Shown: positions 61,334 to 62,052, numbered from the stretch's first letter. The stretch is DNA of 64,000 nucleotides from Channallabes apus (GCA_030522415.1 CM060112.1:11051001-11115000); one strand, 5' to 3'. Program-made: numbers and translations. The notes: generated by a model from the letters alone, not told the origin.

Positions 61334-62052
61334 CGTATTAATACGCCTACCTCATTGTTTTATTTCCTACTCACACTCTTACCTAATTGTTTTTCCAAAC
61401 CCTTACCTCATTGTTTTATTTCCTACTCACACTCTTACCTCATTGTTTTATTTCCTACTTACTGTACACTTTCATCTCATTGTTTCTTTGTCATTTCTTA
61501 TTGTTTTCATATCTCTAAGTTCCCTTCTCTACTCCTTCAGCTCCCTTATTGCTTCCTTACCTGCCTCCCTTCTTCTCTCTCATGATCAAATCCATATTTG
61601 TTTTTGCAAGTTCTTCTCCACTGGCTTTTTGTGTCACAGCCTTGACTGCTGGTTCCATCTGTACTTACGACAGTTTGTCTCATCAGACTTGTCCTTGCAG
61701 TCTGGGTCTCCGTCACATTTCCAGTTAAAATGGATGCACTCTCCGCTCCCGCACTGGAACTCTTCAGCTGAGCAGCCCGTCTTTTTTGGCTGGTTCCTGC
61801 TGTTACAGCGCTCGGGCGACTCGTCTGATTTATCTCTGCAGTCAGGGTCTCCGTCGCAGCTCCACATAGCCGGGATACACTCAGAGTTGTTGCAGCGGAA
61901 ATCCTGAGGGCTGCATGTGCTAGTTGTTCCTGGTGTGCACTTCTCTTCATCGCTGTTGTCTCCACAGTCATCGTCACCATCACAGACGAAGGTGGGGGCC
62001 ACGCACAGGCCGTTCCGGCACTGGAACTCTTTTGGTGGACAAACCTTTGCAT
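431..62052 (-). CDS. lrp8: lrp8 (apolipoprotein E receptor 2), 3' 15 coding exons; 5' end outside window
   Basis: Type I membrane receptor of the LDL-receptor family. In vertebrates it binds reelin and apoE-containing ligands at the cell surface and signals through Dab1. Joining the 15 exons listed separately (2498 nt) gives one open frame of 832 residues: LA repeats about 1-211, EGF-A and EGF-B 211-293, YWTD propeller 294-560, EGF-C 561-611, O-glycosylated stalk 612-743, transmembrane segment about 750-775, cytoplasmic tail to 832. I prefer lrp8 over vldlr for three reasons. The tail has an [18 protein letters not shown] core with an acidic run and IGHIYPA. The terminal exon reads [16 protein letters not shown] ends in LGPDM-like sequence. 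VLDLR instead ends in a short STDDDLA-type tail. Most exons are phase 1-1, as in this family. Signal peptide and LA1-LA3 are missing because they lie right of 64000. Confidence 0.95.
934..1392. repeat. long imperfect inverted repeat (foldback/MITE-like)
   Basis: The left arm from 934 and the right arm ending at 1392 are near-perfect reverse complements. They share an outer block (GTGAAT, TTTTTAAAGCAC, CTTAGTTG), TAATCCTAAAATACTGAAAT, GTGTGGCTGCAGTACTT, and an inner block TTTTGAGTGACAGATGTCT with CCAATCAGCGGTAAGAAT. The loop is about 1173-1210. A further copy of the inner block follows directly at about 1400-1452. No transposase or clear target duplication is seen. Confidence 0.75.
1857..2235 (+). 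mobile_element. tRNA-derived SINE, family A, full-length copy 1
   Basis: The head contains RNA polymerase III promoter-like boxes: A box around GGTGTAGTGGGTAGCAC and B box GGTTCGATTCC. A conserved core follows (TGCATGTTCTCCCCGTGCTT, GGTTTCCTCCCACAGTCCAA, GGCTAATTGGCGTTCCTAAA) and a (GAAT)n tail. It is flanked by a perfect 12-bp duplication AATGTGTGTACA at 1845-1856 and 2236-2247, so both ends are precise. This is a common teleost SINE type. Confidence 0.9.
3713..3882 (-). CDS. lrp8: lrp8 exon: rest of the transmembrane helix and cytoplasmic NPxY tail
   Basis: A 170-bp exon, phase 1 in and phase 0 out, acceptor CTTGCCACAG and near-perfect donor GCC|GTGAGT. It encodes [20 protein letters not shown], the motif [18 protein letters not shown], an acidic run and [20 protein letters not shown] binds the PTB domain of Dab1 and is also the endocytosis signal in this family. 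If the donor is not used, the frame stays open for 36 more codons to a stop at 3602, which would give an alternative C-terminus; I prefer the spliced form because the downstream terminal exon is present. Confidence 0.95.
4105..4660 (+). mobile_element. decayed Tc1/mariner-superfamily transposon with inverted ends
   Basis: The ends are inverted copies of each other: GCGCCAAAATATTCAGTACTGAA at the left, and the complement of a TTTCAGTACTGTTTATTTTGGTGC-type end at the right. Inside, + strand fragments read [20 protein letters not shown] (start at about 4237), then after a gap [18 protein letters not shown], which resembles the N-terminal helix-turn-helix and the C-terminal catalytic block of IS630/mariner-type transposases. 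Most of the middle is deleted and stop codons are present, so it is inactive. Confidence 0.6.
4725..4950 (-). mobile_element. tRNA-like SINE fragment (another family)
   Basis: On the minus strand the sequence begins GGTGGCTCATGCGGTTGAGG (A-box-like) and continues through a GGGGTTCGAGCTC B-box-like motif about 40 bp on. That is the spacing of a tRNA-derived promoter. The rest is not shared with the other two SINE families in the window. A (CCA)n run at 4927-4948 borders it. Confidence 0.5.
5347..5728 (+). mobile_element. tRNA-derived SINE, family A, full-length copy 2
   Basis: Nearly identical to the copy at 1857-2235, with A box GGTGTAGTGGTTAGCAC, B box GGTTCGATTCC and a GAATGAATGG tail. It is flanked by a perfect 15-bp duplication ATAAACTAATATTAG at 5332-5346 and 5729-5743. 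The high similarity between the two copies and the intact duplications suggest recent activity of this family. Confidence 0.92.
6892..6951 (-). CDS. lrp8: lrp8 exon: juxtamembrane and start of the transmembrane helix
   Basis: A 60-bp exon, phase 1 to phase 1, acceptor TGCCTCAACTACAG and donor CCTATAG|GTAAGC. It encodes [20 protein letters not shown]. The hydrophobic run [12 protein letters not shown] continues into [14 protein letters not shown] of the next exon, matching the mammalian V.AAVIGIIVPI/VVIALL junction. It is too short to be found as a separate open frame; both splice sites and the split Val codon support it. Confidence 0.93.
6952..10734 (-). other. lrp8 intron between stalk exon and transmembrane exon
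   Basis: Holds small SINE-A remnants at about 7137-7212 (minus) and 10394-10462 (plus) and a complete hAT-type MITE at 9231-9770. The segment 7400-8760 is unusually free of repeats for this window, with no coding signal that I can see. Open frames at 9751-9954 and 10135-10317 on the minus strand have no recognisable domain. Confidence 0.55.
9231..9770. mobile_element. hAT-type MITE, copy 1
   Basis: The ends are TAGTGATGGC and the inverted form CCCATCACTA. It is flanked by a perfect 8-bp duplication CAGGGAAC (9223-9230 and 9771-9778), the target length of hAT elements. The interior has repeated ATGAACGAAT/GTTCATTTCGTTC blocks in both orientations and no transposase frame. A related copy is at 14488-14941, and a terminal fragment occurs at 58085-58127. 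Confidence 0.88.
10735..11130 (-). CDS. lrp8: lrp8 exon: Thr/Ser/Pro-rich O-linked glycosylation stalk
   Basis: A 396-bp exon, phase 1 to phase 1, acceptor CTTATACAG and donor ATCGTG|GTGAGT. About 132 residues made mostly of Thr, Ser and Pro, starting [20 protein letters not shown] and ending SNLSHRG. It corresponds to the mucin-like stalk between EGF-C and the membrane. It looks longer than the mammalian stalk, though this was not measured by alignment. Because it is phase-symmetric, skipping would leave the frame intact. The DNA is a biased GT-rich track on the plus strand, so length variation between individuals is plausible. Confidence 0.93.
11131..11287 (-). other. short lrp8 intron (EGF-C to stalk exon)
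   Basis: A 157-bp intron with donor GTGAGT and acceptor TTATACAG. It carries nothing else and is the only intron in the window without mobile DNA or simple repeat. Confidence 0.85.
11288..11440 (-). CDS. lrp8: lrp8 exon: EGF-like domain C
   Basis: A 153-bp exon, phase 1 to phase 1, acceptor TTCTGTCTCAG and donor ACAG|GTGAGT. It encodes [20 protein letters not shown], then [19 protein letters not shown] and [31 protein letters not shown] is the EGF-C signature of this receptor pair. LGPDM.RC is specific to ApoER2 rather than VLDLR, which is one basis for the gene assignment. Confidence 0.95.
12865..13022 (-). mobile_element. tRNA-derived SINE, family B, degenerate copy
   Basis: Shares GGCATTTGCCAG, TTATCCAGAGTGACTT, CATCTGAGGGTTAAGGG and GGCCCAACAG with the better family-B copies at 31206, 35157 and 62243. 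The tRNA-like head is largely lost. Confidence 0.65.
13327..13386. repeat. (TA)n microsatellite
   Basis: Uninterrupted TA dinucleotides for about 60 bp inside an lrp8 intron. Confidence 0.95.
14244..14385 (-). CDS. lrp8: lrp8 exon: beta-propeller part 5
   Basis: A 142-bp exon, phase 0 in and phase 1 out, acceptor TTCTCGCAAG and donor AAAG|GTCAGA. It encodes [20 protein letters not shown], then a segment ending [15 protein letters not shown]. It is the last YWTD motif and closes the propeller. The V.FHEL.QP end is the family's standard lead into EGF-C. The donor GTCAGA departs from consensus at position +3. Confidence 0.94.
14488..14941. mobile_element. hAT-type MITE, copy 2
   Basis: Starts TAGTGATGGG and ends CCCATCACTA, like the copy at 9231-9770, with the same internal ATTTTGGCTACAGTTCCAGT and AGACTACTCGCTC segments. 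The flanking 8-mers ATTTCTAC and ATCTCTAC differ at one position, consistent with an older 8-bp duplication. Confidence 0.85.
16690..17020 (-). mobile_element. tRNA-derived SINE, family A, interrupted copy
   Basis: Reverse-orientation family A core (ACGCCAATTAGC, TTTGGACTGTGGGAGGAAAC, CTGGAGGTGCAAGGCGACAG). The tRNA-like head is cut at GTGCTAATCACTAA by the Harbinger-like MITE at 17021-17603 and resumes as GCTACCGTGCCAC at about 17607-17625. The older SINE therefore dates the MITE as the later arrival. Confidence 0.8.
17021..17603. mobile_element. PIF/Harbinger-like MITE nested in a SINE
   Basis: The terminal inverted repeats read TGCCTCTTTTCCACTGCATAG at the left and TGGCGCTTTTCCACTGCATAG (complement strand) at the right, extending through ACGGCACGAC. 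It is flanked by 3-bp TAA duplications (17018-17020, 17604-17606), the size and type expected for PIF/Harbinger. The interior is GC-richer than its surroundings, and no transposase frame is seen. Removing it restores a continuous SINE head, which confirms both ends. Confidence 0.85.
17925..18172 (-). mobile_element. tRNA-derived SINE, family A, degenerate copy
   Basis: Reverse orientation. It starts with tail-type CACTCACTCACT and CCGCTTATCCTGT, then CTATCCCAGGGGACTC, GAGGAAACCGGAGGAAA, and ends at an A-box-like GTGCTGACCACTATGCCACC complement. Considerably diverged. Confidence 0.65.
19230..20846 (+). mobile_element. Tc1-like DNA transposon, full length but inactive
   Basis: A 1617-bp element with inverted repeats of roughly 200 bp starting CAGTGGTGTGAAAAACTATT, flanked by TA on both sides (19228-19229, 20847-20848), as expected for Tc1/mariner insertion. 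It encodes one transposase frame on the plus strand, broken by two mutations (see the pseudogene entry). A shorter derivative of the same family is at 29509-30240 in opposite orientation. Confidence 0.93.
19608..20628 (+). pseudogene. Tc1-like transposase (DD34E), disrupted
   Basis: Starts [20 protein letters not shown]. An N-terminal paired-like DNA-binding region ([20 protein letters not shown], then a GRP-type linker [14 protein letters not shown]) is followed by the catalytic core with Asp in [12 protein letters not shown], Asp in [11 protein letters not shown] and Glu in [13 protein letters not shown]. The chain is about 340 residues, the usual Tc1 length. Two lesions inactivate it. An in-frame TAA at about 20259-20261 stands where relatives have Tyr before [11 protein letters not shown] net 2-bp loss near 20371 shifts the frame before [14 protein letters not shown]. 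All three catalytic residues are still present. Confidence 0.92.
22328..22467 (-). CDS. lrp8: lrp8 exon: beta-propeller part 4
   Basis: A 140-bp exon, phase 1 in and phase 0 out, acceptor TTGCTCACAG and donor CGAG|GTGAGG. It encodes [20 protein letters not shown], then [20 protein letters not shown], ending [17 protein letters not shown] and the HPFA.T.FE end are typical of the fourth YWTD-type unit of ApoER2 and VLDLR. No long open frame marks this exon; it was recognised from the protein motif and the splice sites. Confidence 0.93.
22833..24663. mobile_element. non-autonomous hAT-type element, copy 1 (carries a nested insertion)
   Basis: The ends are CAGAGGTGGAAAGTAACG and the inverted CTTTCCACCTCTG, flanked by a perfect 8-bp duplication GTGGCAAC (22825-22832, 24664-24671), which indicates hAT. 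The subterminal DNA is rich in ACTTAAGTA/TACTTGAGTA repeats. There is no transposase frame. It aligns in reverse with 45247-46445. Most of the extra length is the nested element at 22897-23357 plus poly(A) and simple-repeat differences. Confidence 0.9.
22897..23357. mobile_element. TA-flanked Tc1/mariner-superfamily MITE nested in the hAT element
   Basis: Begins CAGTGATCCCTCGCCACTTC and ends CGATAAACGAGGGATTACTG, flanked by TA at 22895-22896 and 23358-23359. Subterminal CGCGGATT and TTATCGCGG motifs are repeated in both orientations, typical of fish pogo/Tigger-like MITEs (family placement is inferred). The related hAT copy at 45247 has an empty site TTTTGTGTATTTCTAC here (on the complement), which proves the insertion. 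Confidence 0.88.
24886..25004 (-). CDS. lrp8: lrp8 exon: beta-propeller part 3
   Basis: A 119-bp exon, phase 2 in and phase 1 out, acceptor TGCTATCAG and donor TTAG|GTAAAA. It encodes [20 protein letters not shown], then [19 protein letters not shown]. The [20 protein letters not shown] pattern is characteristic of LDLR-family propellers and matches ApoER2 closely. The donor runs straight into a T-rich stretch on the plus strand, which may make it comparatively weak. Confidence 0.95.
25005..28164 (-). other. lrp8 intron between propeller parts 2 and 3
   Basis: Contains an (ATT)n and AT-rich block at 25661-25715 and a degenerate SINE-A on the minus strand with a (CA)n tract (26155-26458). The rest is AT-rich without recognisable genes. 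Confidence 0.55.
26155..26458 (-). mobile_element. tRNA-derived SINE, family A, diverged copy with (CA)n expansion
   Basis: Reverse orientation: CTATCCCAGGAGACTTAGGGC, ACACCCTGGAATGGGTGCCG, a (CA)n run at 26262-26290, GCCAATTAGCCTAATCTGCA, and the head complement GTGCTAACCACTGTGCCACC. The microsatellite grew at the GTGTGTG position of the SINE core. Confidence 0.75.
28165..28392 (-). CDS. lrp8: lrp8 exon: beta-propeller part 2
   Basis: A 228-bp exon, phase 2 in and phase 2 out, acceptor TGTTTTGCAG and donor AAGG|GTGAGA. It encodes [20 protein letters not shown], then [19 protein letters not shown], and ends [14 protein letters not shown]. It holds one canonical YWTD motif and two hydrophobic strand segments of successive blades. 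The NKTISVAT.DG-like stretch is almost the mammalian ApoER2 sequence. Confidence 0.95.
29509..30240 (-). mobile_element. internally deleted Tc1-like element, 732 bp
   Basis: Same CAGTGGTGTGAAAAACTATT ends and TA flanks (29507-29508, 30241-30242) as the element at 19230-20846, but in opposite orientation. The transposase C-terminal end is joined directly to the N-terminal start at about 29816. Relative to the longer copy this removes about 806 bp (equivalent to 19660-20465). A second deletion of roughly 80 bp has shortened the left inverted repeat. It cannot encode a transposase. Confidence 0.92.
31030..31165 (+). mobile_element. LINE-type 3' fragment (RTE-like tail)
   Basis: The block CCCAAGCCTGGATAAAATGG, GAGGGTTGCATCAGGAAGGG, CATCCGGCGTAAAA followed by TCAACCCGTCGATGGGAGCA is a familiar end segment of fish RTE-class LINEs. 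Only the terminal part is present. Family assignment rests on memory of the motif. Confidence 0.55.
31206..31416 (+). mobile_element. tRNA-derived SINE, family B, copy 1
   Basis: tRNA-like head GGTAGCTCAGTGGTTAAGGC (A box) and GGTTCAAACCCCAC (B box), then CAAGTTGCCACTGTTGGGCC, CCTTAACCCTCAACTGCTCA and the tail CTCTGGATAAGAGCGTCTGC followed by AAATGCCTAAATGTAAAATG. The same family is at 35157-35356 and, in reverse, at 62243-62444. Confidence 0.88.
32535..32706 (-). CDS. lrp8: lrp8 exon: beta-propeller part 1 (first YWTD-type blade)
   Basis: A 172-bp exon, phase 1 in and phase 2 out, acceptor TTTTCCACACAG and donor TTCAG|GTACAC. It encodes [20 protein letters not shown], then a stretch ending [31 protein letters not shown] and YWCD are diagnostic of the first propeller blade in ApoER2. 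The YWTD propeller drives pH-dependent ligand release in endosomes in this family. Confidence 0.95.
33797..34125 (+). mobile_element. Tc1/mariner-superfamily transposon end fragment
   Basis: Begins ACACTATATTGCCGAAAGTA and continues with TTGGTCCACCATTTGCAGCT, ACAGCTTCAACTCTTCTGG and GGTGTTCTATCGGGTTGAGA. This is a well-known fish transposon end whose reverse strand encodes transposase. Only the terminal part is left. Confidence 0.55.
34434..34473. repeat. (TA)n microsatellite
   Basis: Continuous TA repeat of about 40 bp directly before the mariner relic. Confidence 0.95.
34483..34930 (+). pseudogene. mariner-type transposase relic (N-terminal part)
   Basis: The plus strand shows fragments in shifted frames: [24 protein letters not shown] residues around 34670-34730, then [20 protein letters not shown] at about 34843-34905. 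Both match the helix-turn-helix and linker region of mariner transposases (LGKSATE, then EIV..IR.LV...RR.T). Stops and frameshifts separate them, and the catalytic core is absent. Confidence 0.55.
35157..35356 (+). mobile_element. tRNA-derived SINE, family B, copy 2
   Basis: Head GGGTAGCTCAGTGGTTAAGA with B-box-like AAGTTCAAACCTTACTACCA, then AAGTTACCACTGTTGGGCGC and tail CTGGATAAGGGCGTCTGCTA. Same family as the copy at 31206-31416, with more substitutions. Confidence 0.87.
36417..36766 (-). repeat. 3' LTR of the repeat-protein retroelement
   Basis: A 350-bp direct repeat of the LTR at 38904-39253. It is preceded, in the element's sense, by a GGGAGGGGGGG polypurine tract. GACGG follows it in the flank. 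Its AATAAA on the minus strand could in principle act as a cryptic poly(A) site inside lrp8, because the element and the gene share orientation. Confidence 0.9.
36873..37410. repeat. 27-bp tandem array, about 20 units
   Basis: Unit GCAGAGCTGGAAGCGTGCTC plus GGCGGCT, with AAGCG/AGAAG variants. On the minus strand it encodes 9-residue units of type ALQ(P/Q)PST(S/L)P. It is the 3' part of the retroelement frame and contains the in-frame TAG. Confidence 0.93.
37054..38880 (-). CDS. unrecognised Pro/Ala/Ser-rich tandem-repeat protein of the LTR element
   Basis: I choose the Met at 38880 ([20 protein letters not shown]), 23 bp inside the 5' LTR; an upstream in-frame Met lies within the LTR. The product is 608 residues and unrecognised. 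Residues 1-95 are acidic then Glu/Arg-rich ([14 protein letters not shown]). A basic patch [10 protein letters not shown] follows, then a possible coiled coil ([15 protein letters not shown]). Next come 22-residue units ([20 protein letters not shown]), seven HAPTLQA-type 10-mers, one more 22-mer, eleven [10 protein letters not shown] 10-mers, and 9-residue ALQQPSTSP units. TAG at 37054-37056 replaces the CAG found in sister repeats. Without it the frame would continue to a stop in the 3' LTR at 36748, ending [12 protein letters not shown]. The stop may be a recent mutation. Confidence 0.65.
   Translation of the reverse strand: MAEDSLLKFFGGGAVAISPELANWRDSEEEDYGWDYIGLVEDEEEMYRSCEYSLLEEQEQLRERERQTPQSWEGCRLAIRRTPFRGDAARGHVVPRTGRKRRARKPKYGGDEGERKPQAEQQQREEELMWWIPEPERVSEMLEHVKELQQMILHFRDDREAGAELSPLSQTLSSELACQQPLTDAPILPPPSSFEDSEPACQQLLSDAPVLPPPSSFEDSEPACQQPLFDAPVLPPPFGFEDSEPACEQPLCDALVLPPPPGYEDDGALQSSTVHAPTLQASAVHAPTLQASAVHAPTLQASAVHAPTLQASAVHAPTLQASAVHAPTLQASAVHAPTPPLSFEDSELACQQPLSHAPVLPPPPGFENDVEPSLSALHAPTPSTSAVTAPTPSTSAVTAPAPSTSAGTAPAPSTSAGTAPAPSTRAVTAPAPSTSAVTAPAPSTSAVTAPAPSTSAVTAPAPSTSAVTAPAPSTSAVTAPAPSTSAVTAPAPASSASPALQPPSTSPALQQPSTSPALQQPSTSPALQPPSTLPALQPPSTSPALQQPSTSPTLQQPSTSPALQPPSTLPALQPPSTSPALQQPNTSPALQQPSMLPALQPPSTSPAL
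37411..37750. repeat. 30-bp tandem array, about 11 units
   Basis: Unit GCGGTCACTGCGCTCGTAGA plus CGGCGCGGGA, nearly identical across copies. On the minus strand it encodes the 10-residue unit (A/T)PSTSAVTAP. The period is a multiple of three, so all frames stay open, which explains the long shadow frames on the plus strand. Confidence 0.94.
37866..38073. repeat. 30-bp tandem array, 7 units
   Basis: Unit GTTGGAGCGTGCACGGCGCT plus CGCCTGCAGC; six units appear identical or nearly so. On the minus strand it encodes [10 protein letters not shown]. It is bounded by 66-bp units encoding SFEDSE.ACQQPL repeats at about 38085-38360 and 37780-37865. Confidence 0.94.
38904..39253 (-). repeat. 5' LTR of the repeat-protein retroelement
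   Basis: In the element's sense it begins TGTAACGG and ends ACGTGACA. It contains TATAAATAG about halfway and AATAAA near the end, so promoter and polyadenylation signals are both within the LTR. It differs from the 3' LTR at three positions. Confidence 0.9.
39805..40440 (+). pseudogene. Tc1-like transposase relic, a family distinct from 19230
   Basis: Plus-strand fragments read [20 protein letters not shown] and [15 protein letters not shown] (N-terminal helix-turn-helix), then [17 protein letters not shown] (first catalytic region, with Asp-Asp) and [11 protein letters not shown]. Several stops and frameshifts are present. The poly(A) run at 40014-40036 interrupts it. Confidence 0.7.
40645..41067 (-). 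other. 140-codon open frame of unknown nature
   Basis: Includes [40 protein letters not shown] and QARLL-like Cys/Arg-rich stretches. I recognise no domain. It lies between a Tc1 relic and a LINE relic, so it is more likely part of a mobile element, possibly read on its noncoding strand, than a host gene. Confidence 0.25.
41250..41980 (+). pseudogene. LINE reverse-transcriptase relic (L2/Rex-like)
   Basis: Recognisable RT blocks on the plus strand: [20 protein letters not shown], the palm motif as [13 protein letters not shown] where active elements have YADD, then [20 protein letters not shown] and [14 protein letters not shown], followed after a stop by [12 protein letters not shown]. The catalytic Asp-to-Asn change, stop codons and missing 5' part make it dead. 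Clade placement (L2/Rex/CR1 group) is inferred from the ACLADI..WM..H.L..N..K.E motif. Confidence 0.8.
41995..42045 (+). mobile_element. family-B SINE tail fragment
   Basis: AGCGTCTGCCAAATGCCAAA followed by ATGTAAATTAA, the tail segment shared by the family-B SINEs. It sits directly after the LINE relic. Confidence 0.5.
42243..42504 (+). mobile_element. tRNA-derived SINE, family A, old copy
   Basis: Plus orientation, strongly diverged: GGTGGCATTGTAGTACAGTG head, GTGGAGTTTTGCATGATTTC, TCCCCATGTTTCCTCTGGGT, CACTAAATTGCCCCGGAGTG and an AATGAATGAATG tail. Confidence 0.65.
43111..43166. repeat. compound (GT)n(GA)n microsatellite
   Basis: A GT run of about 19 bp followed by a GA run of about 36 bp. 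Confidence 0.95.
43256..43520 (-). mobile_element. two SINE remnants side by side
   Basis: 43256-43462 is a reverse family-A copy (ATCCTGGGTAGAGTCAC, CACCAATCAGCTAACACG, TTTTTGGACTGTGGGAAACC, GATTCGAACCCCAACCCTGG). 43475-43520 is a reverse family-B tail (TTTACATTTAGGCATTTGGC, AGACGCTCCTATCCAGAGCG). Confidence 0.65.
45247..46445. mobile_element. non-autonomous hAT-type element, copy 2
   Basis: The reverse complement of the element at 22833-24663, minus its nested insertion. The ends are CAGAGGTGGAAAGAGTAATA and CTTTCCACCTCTG, with a perfect 8-bp duplication CACATATC (45239-45246, 46446-46453). It contains a (CA)n run (45719-45752) and poly(A) (45838-45857). No transposase is encoded. Confidence 0.92.
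47938..48531 (+). mobile_element. deleted mariner element, copy 1
   Basis: The terminal inverted repeats are about 31 bp, with core GTTCAAGTCAAACC (left) and GGTTTGACTTGAAC (right). Between them plus-strand pieces of mariner transposase are visible: [20 protein letters not shown] followed by [14 protein letters not shown], then after a deletion [20 protein letters not shown]. The middle of the catalytic domain is missing, so it is inactive. Confidence 0.8.
48568..48693 (-). CDS. lrp8: lrp8 exon: EGF-like domain B, calcium-binding type
   Basis: A 126-bp exon, phase 1 to phase 1, acceptor CTTCCAG and donor GTAAGC. It encodes [20 protein letters not shown] followed by [24 protein letters not shown] at the start plus an aromatic residue after the hydroxylation-type Asn ([10 protein letters not shown]) marks a calcium-binding EGF module. 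NYKG.YKCECY.GYEMD is very close to mammalian ApoER2 EGF-B. The next exon in the transcript lies 15.9 kb away, across the largest intron in the window. Confidence 0.95.
48694..50065 (-). other. lrp8 intron between EGF-A and EGF-B
   Basis: Contains a mariner relic on the minus strand (49150-49580) and short CA runs near 49900-49945. No gene. Confidence 0.6.
49150..49580 (-). pseudogene. mariner-type transposase relic (catalytic region)
   Basis: Read on the minus strand: [20 protein letters not shown] with a following [12 protein letters not shown] and [20 protein letters not shown] contains the first catalytic Asp of mariner transposases, and the SAGKV.LTVFWD segment lies next to it. Stops follow. 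Confidence 0.75.
50066..50185 (-). CDS. lrp8: lrp8 exon: EGF-like domain A
   Basis: A 120-bp exon, phase 1 to phase 1, acceptor TCATCATAG and donor GGAG|GTAAAG. It encodes [17 protein letters not shown], then [20 protein letters not shown]. The six cysteines and the NNGGCSHIC signature are those of EGF-A in the LDLR/VLDLR/ApoER2 group, which packs between the ligand-binding repeats and the propeller. The last split codon joins to GAC of the next exon to give the conserved CGDIDEC junction. Confidence 0.93.
50186..53709 (-). other. lrp8 intron between LA8 and EGF-A
   Basis: Contains a possible MITE fragment with ATCACGATACCTACAGTATG/TATCACGATTTTTT motifs (51565-51700), a (GA)n tract (52398-52438) and a second mariner relic (52856-53290). 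The segment 50220-50480, next to EGF-A, looks repeat-free. No gene was recognised. Confidence 0.55.
52856..53290 (+). mobile_element. deleted mariner element, copy 2
   Basis: Starts with the same GTTCAAGTCAAACCGGGGCT end as the element at 47938 and carries the homologous pieces TGTCAGCAACTTAAGGAAGA, GACCTTGATCTAAACCATTC and TAAAGGAGTTCCTGGGAGGC, ending before AAATGAAGGGAGTTTTTACT. It has diverged and lacks a clear right terminal repeat. Confidence 0.7.
53710..53832 (-). CDS. lrp8: lrp8 exon: LDL-receptor class A repeat 8
   Basis: A 123-bp exon, phase 1 to phase 1, acceptor TTTTACAG and donor GTATGT. It was found by eye because the open frame is too short to stand out. It encodes [18 protein letters not shown] followed by [18 protein letters not shown]: six cysteines, the calcium motif DWSDEP, and the linker into EGF-A. 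The DWSDEP ending matches the eighth repeat of VLDLR. Chicken ApoER2 is known to have eight repeats, whereas human ApoER2 has seven. The teleost gene therefore keeps the eight-repeat form. Confidence 0.9.
53833..55806 (-). other. lrp8 intron between LA7 and LA8
   Basis: Contains a fish DNA-transposon-like segment (about 54285-55042) with poly(C) and (CA)n inside it, and T-rich DNA. No gene. Confidence 0.55.
54285..55042. mobile_element. truncated DNA-transposon-like repeat
   Basis: Segments CGCGGTTTGCGAGTGTTTCC, GCAAGACGAGCAAAGATTTT and the end AATTCAAGGTTTCACTGTA are typical of a repetitive fish element whose terminus reads TACAGTGAAACCTTGAATT on the complement. The matching left end is not found. 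Poly(C) at 54764-54782 lies inside. Confidence 0.4.
55807..55932 (-). CDS. lrp8: lrp8 exon: LDL-receptor class A repeat 7
   Basis: A 126-bp exon, phase 1 to phase 1, with acceptor TACTTTCAG. It encodes one LA module, [17 protein letters not shown] then [16 protein letters not shown], with all six cysteines and the DxSDE calcium motif. The closest match is LA7 of ApoER2, whose human form also ends DEAGC. The donor is weak: the only phase-compatible GT reads AAGA|GTGTGT, so this 3' boundary is the least certain of the extracellular exons. Removal would keep the frame. Confidence 0.9.
56572..56687 (+). pseudogene. isolated exon-like fragment resembling multicopy P2X7-like/transposon proteins
   Basis: ATG at 56572 opens [20 protein letters not shown], ending [10 protein letters not shown] at a consensus donor TG|GTAAGT. 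This resembles the start of the many fish proteins annotated as P2X purinoceptor 7-like, in which an acidic PYQFEP leader precedes a Cys-rich W.C domain. No downstream exon is visible before the LINE at 56945. It is probably a dispersed, truncated copy carried by mobile DNA. The family match is from memory and moderate. Confidence 0.4.
56945..58009 (+). mobile_element. L2-type LINE, 5'-truncated 3' end
   Basis: The plus-strand frame reads [20 protein letters not shown], then [17 protein letters not shown], and [20 protein letters not shown], ending [15 protein letters not shown] at about 57235. This is the RT C-terminus typical of fish L2/Rex-group LINEs. The 3'UTR (CTCAAGGTTTCTTCCTAATG, TTTTTCCTTGCCACCGTCGC, GAGACAATGACCATTGTTAA) ends in (GAATT)n at about 57987-58009. 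Confidence 0.85.
58085..58127. mobile_element. end fragment of the hAT-type MITE
   Basis: GATTCGTTCAAAAGGAACGA followed by ATCGTTCAAGAACGACCCATCAC matches the right end of the MITEs at 9231 and 14488. The rest of the element is missing. Confidence 0.6.
58731..58968. repeat. long (CA)n microsatellite with CATA interruptions
   Basis: About 240 bp of CA dinucleotides with periodic TACA/TATACA variants. The long frames it produces on both strands are artefacts. Confidence 0.97.
59780..61480. repeat. CCTCATTGTTTTATTTCCTACTC-type minisatellite
   Basis: Tandem units of about 30 bp with consensus TTTATTTCCTACTCACACTC plus TTACCTCATTG. They are degenerate at the left (59780-60180) and increasingly regular to the right, with a higher-order variant containing TTTTTCCAAACCC and a repeated TATATATTTCGTATTAATAC segment about every 370-390 bp (60560, 60945, 61330). 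It is an expanding array inside the intron, ending about 190 bp from the LA4-6 exon. Confidence 0.93.
61261..61331. repeat. (TA)n microsatellite inside the minisatellite
   Basis: Expanded form of the short TATATATA that occurs at the same place in the higher-order units at about 60560 and 60940. Confidence 0.95.
61669..62052 (-). CDS. lrp8: lrp8 exon: LDL-receptor class A repeats 4, 5 and 6
   Basis: A 384-bp exon, phase 1 to phase 1, with acceptor TTCATAG before it and donor GTAAGT after it. It encodes three complete six-cysteine LA modules, each ending in the calcium-coordinating acidic motif: [26 protein letters not shown] and [13 protein letters not shown]. The first module has the [11 protein letters not shown] stretch seen in mammalian ApoER2 LA4. 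Three repeats in a single exon is the known arrangement for LA4-LA6 of this receptor, the exon often skipped in mammalian brain isoforms. Skipping it here would also preserve the frame. These modules form part of the ligand-binding face. Confidence 0.95.

Larger units (their letters stand above)
55933..61668 (-). other. lrp8 intron between LA4-6 and LA7
   Basis: Contains an exon-like P2X7-ballast-type fragment (56572-56687), a LINE 3' end (56945-58009), a hAT-MITE end fragment (58085-58127), a 240-bp (CA)n block (58731-58968), a minisatellite (59780-61480) and a (TA)n tract (61261-61331). Highly repetitive; no host gene on either strand. Confidence 0.6.

Noticed and set aside
60205..61907. 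Plus-strand frames of SYLIVLFPT repeats, up to 300 codons
   Set aside because: Translation of the 30-bp intronic minisatellite, ending antisense to the LA4-6 exon.
61546..62052. Minus-strand frame beginning [15 protein letters not shown]
   Set aside because: An out-of-phase shadow of the LA4-6 exon; the true frame has the six-cysteine LA modules.
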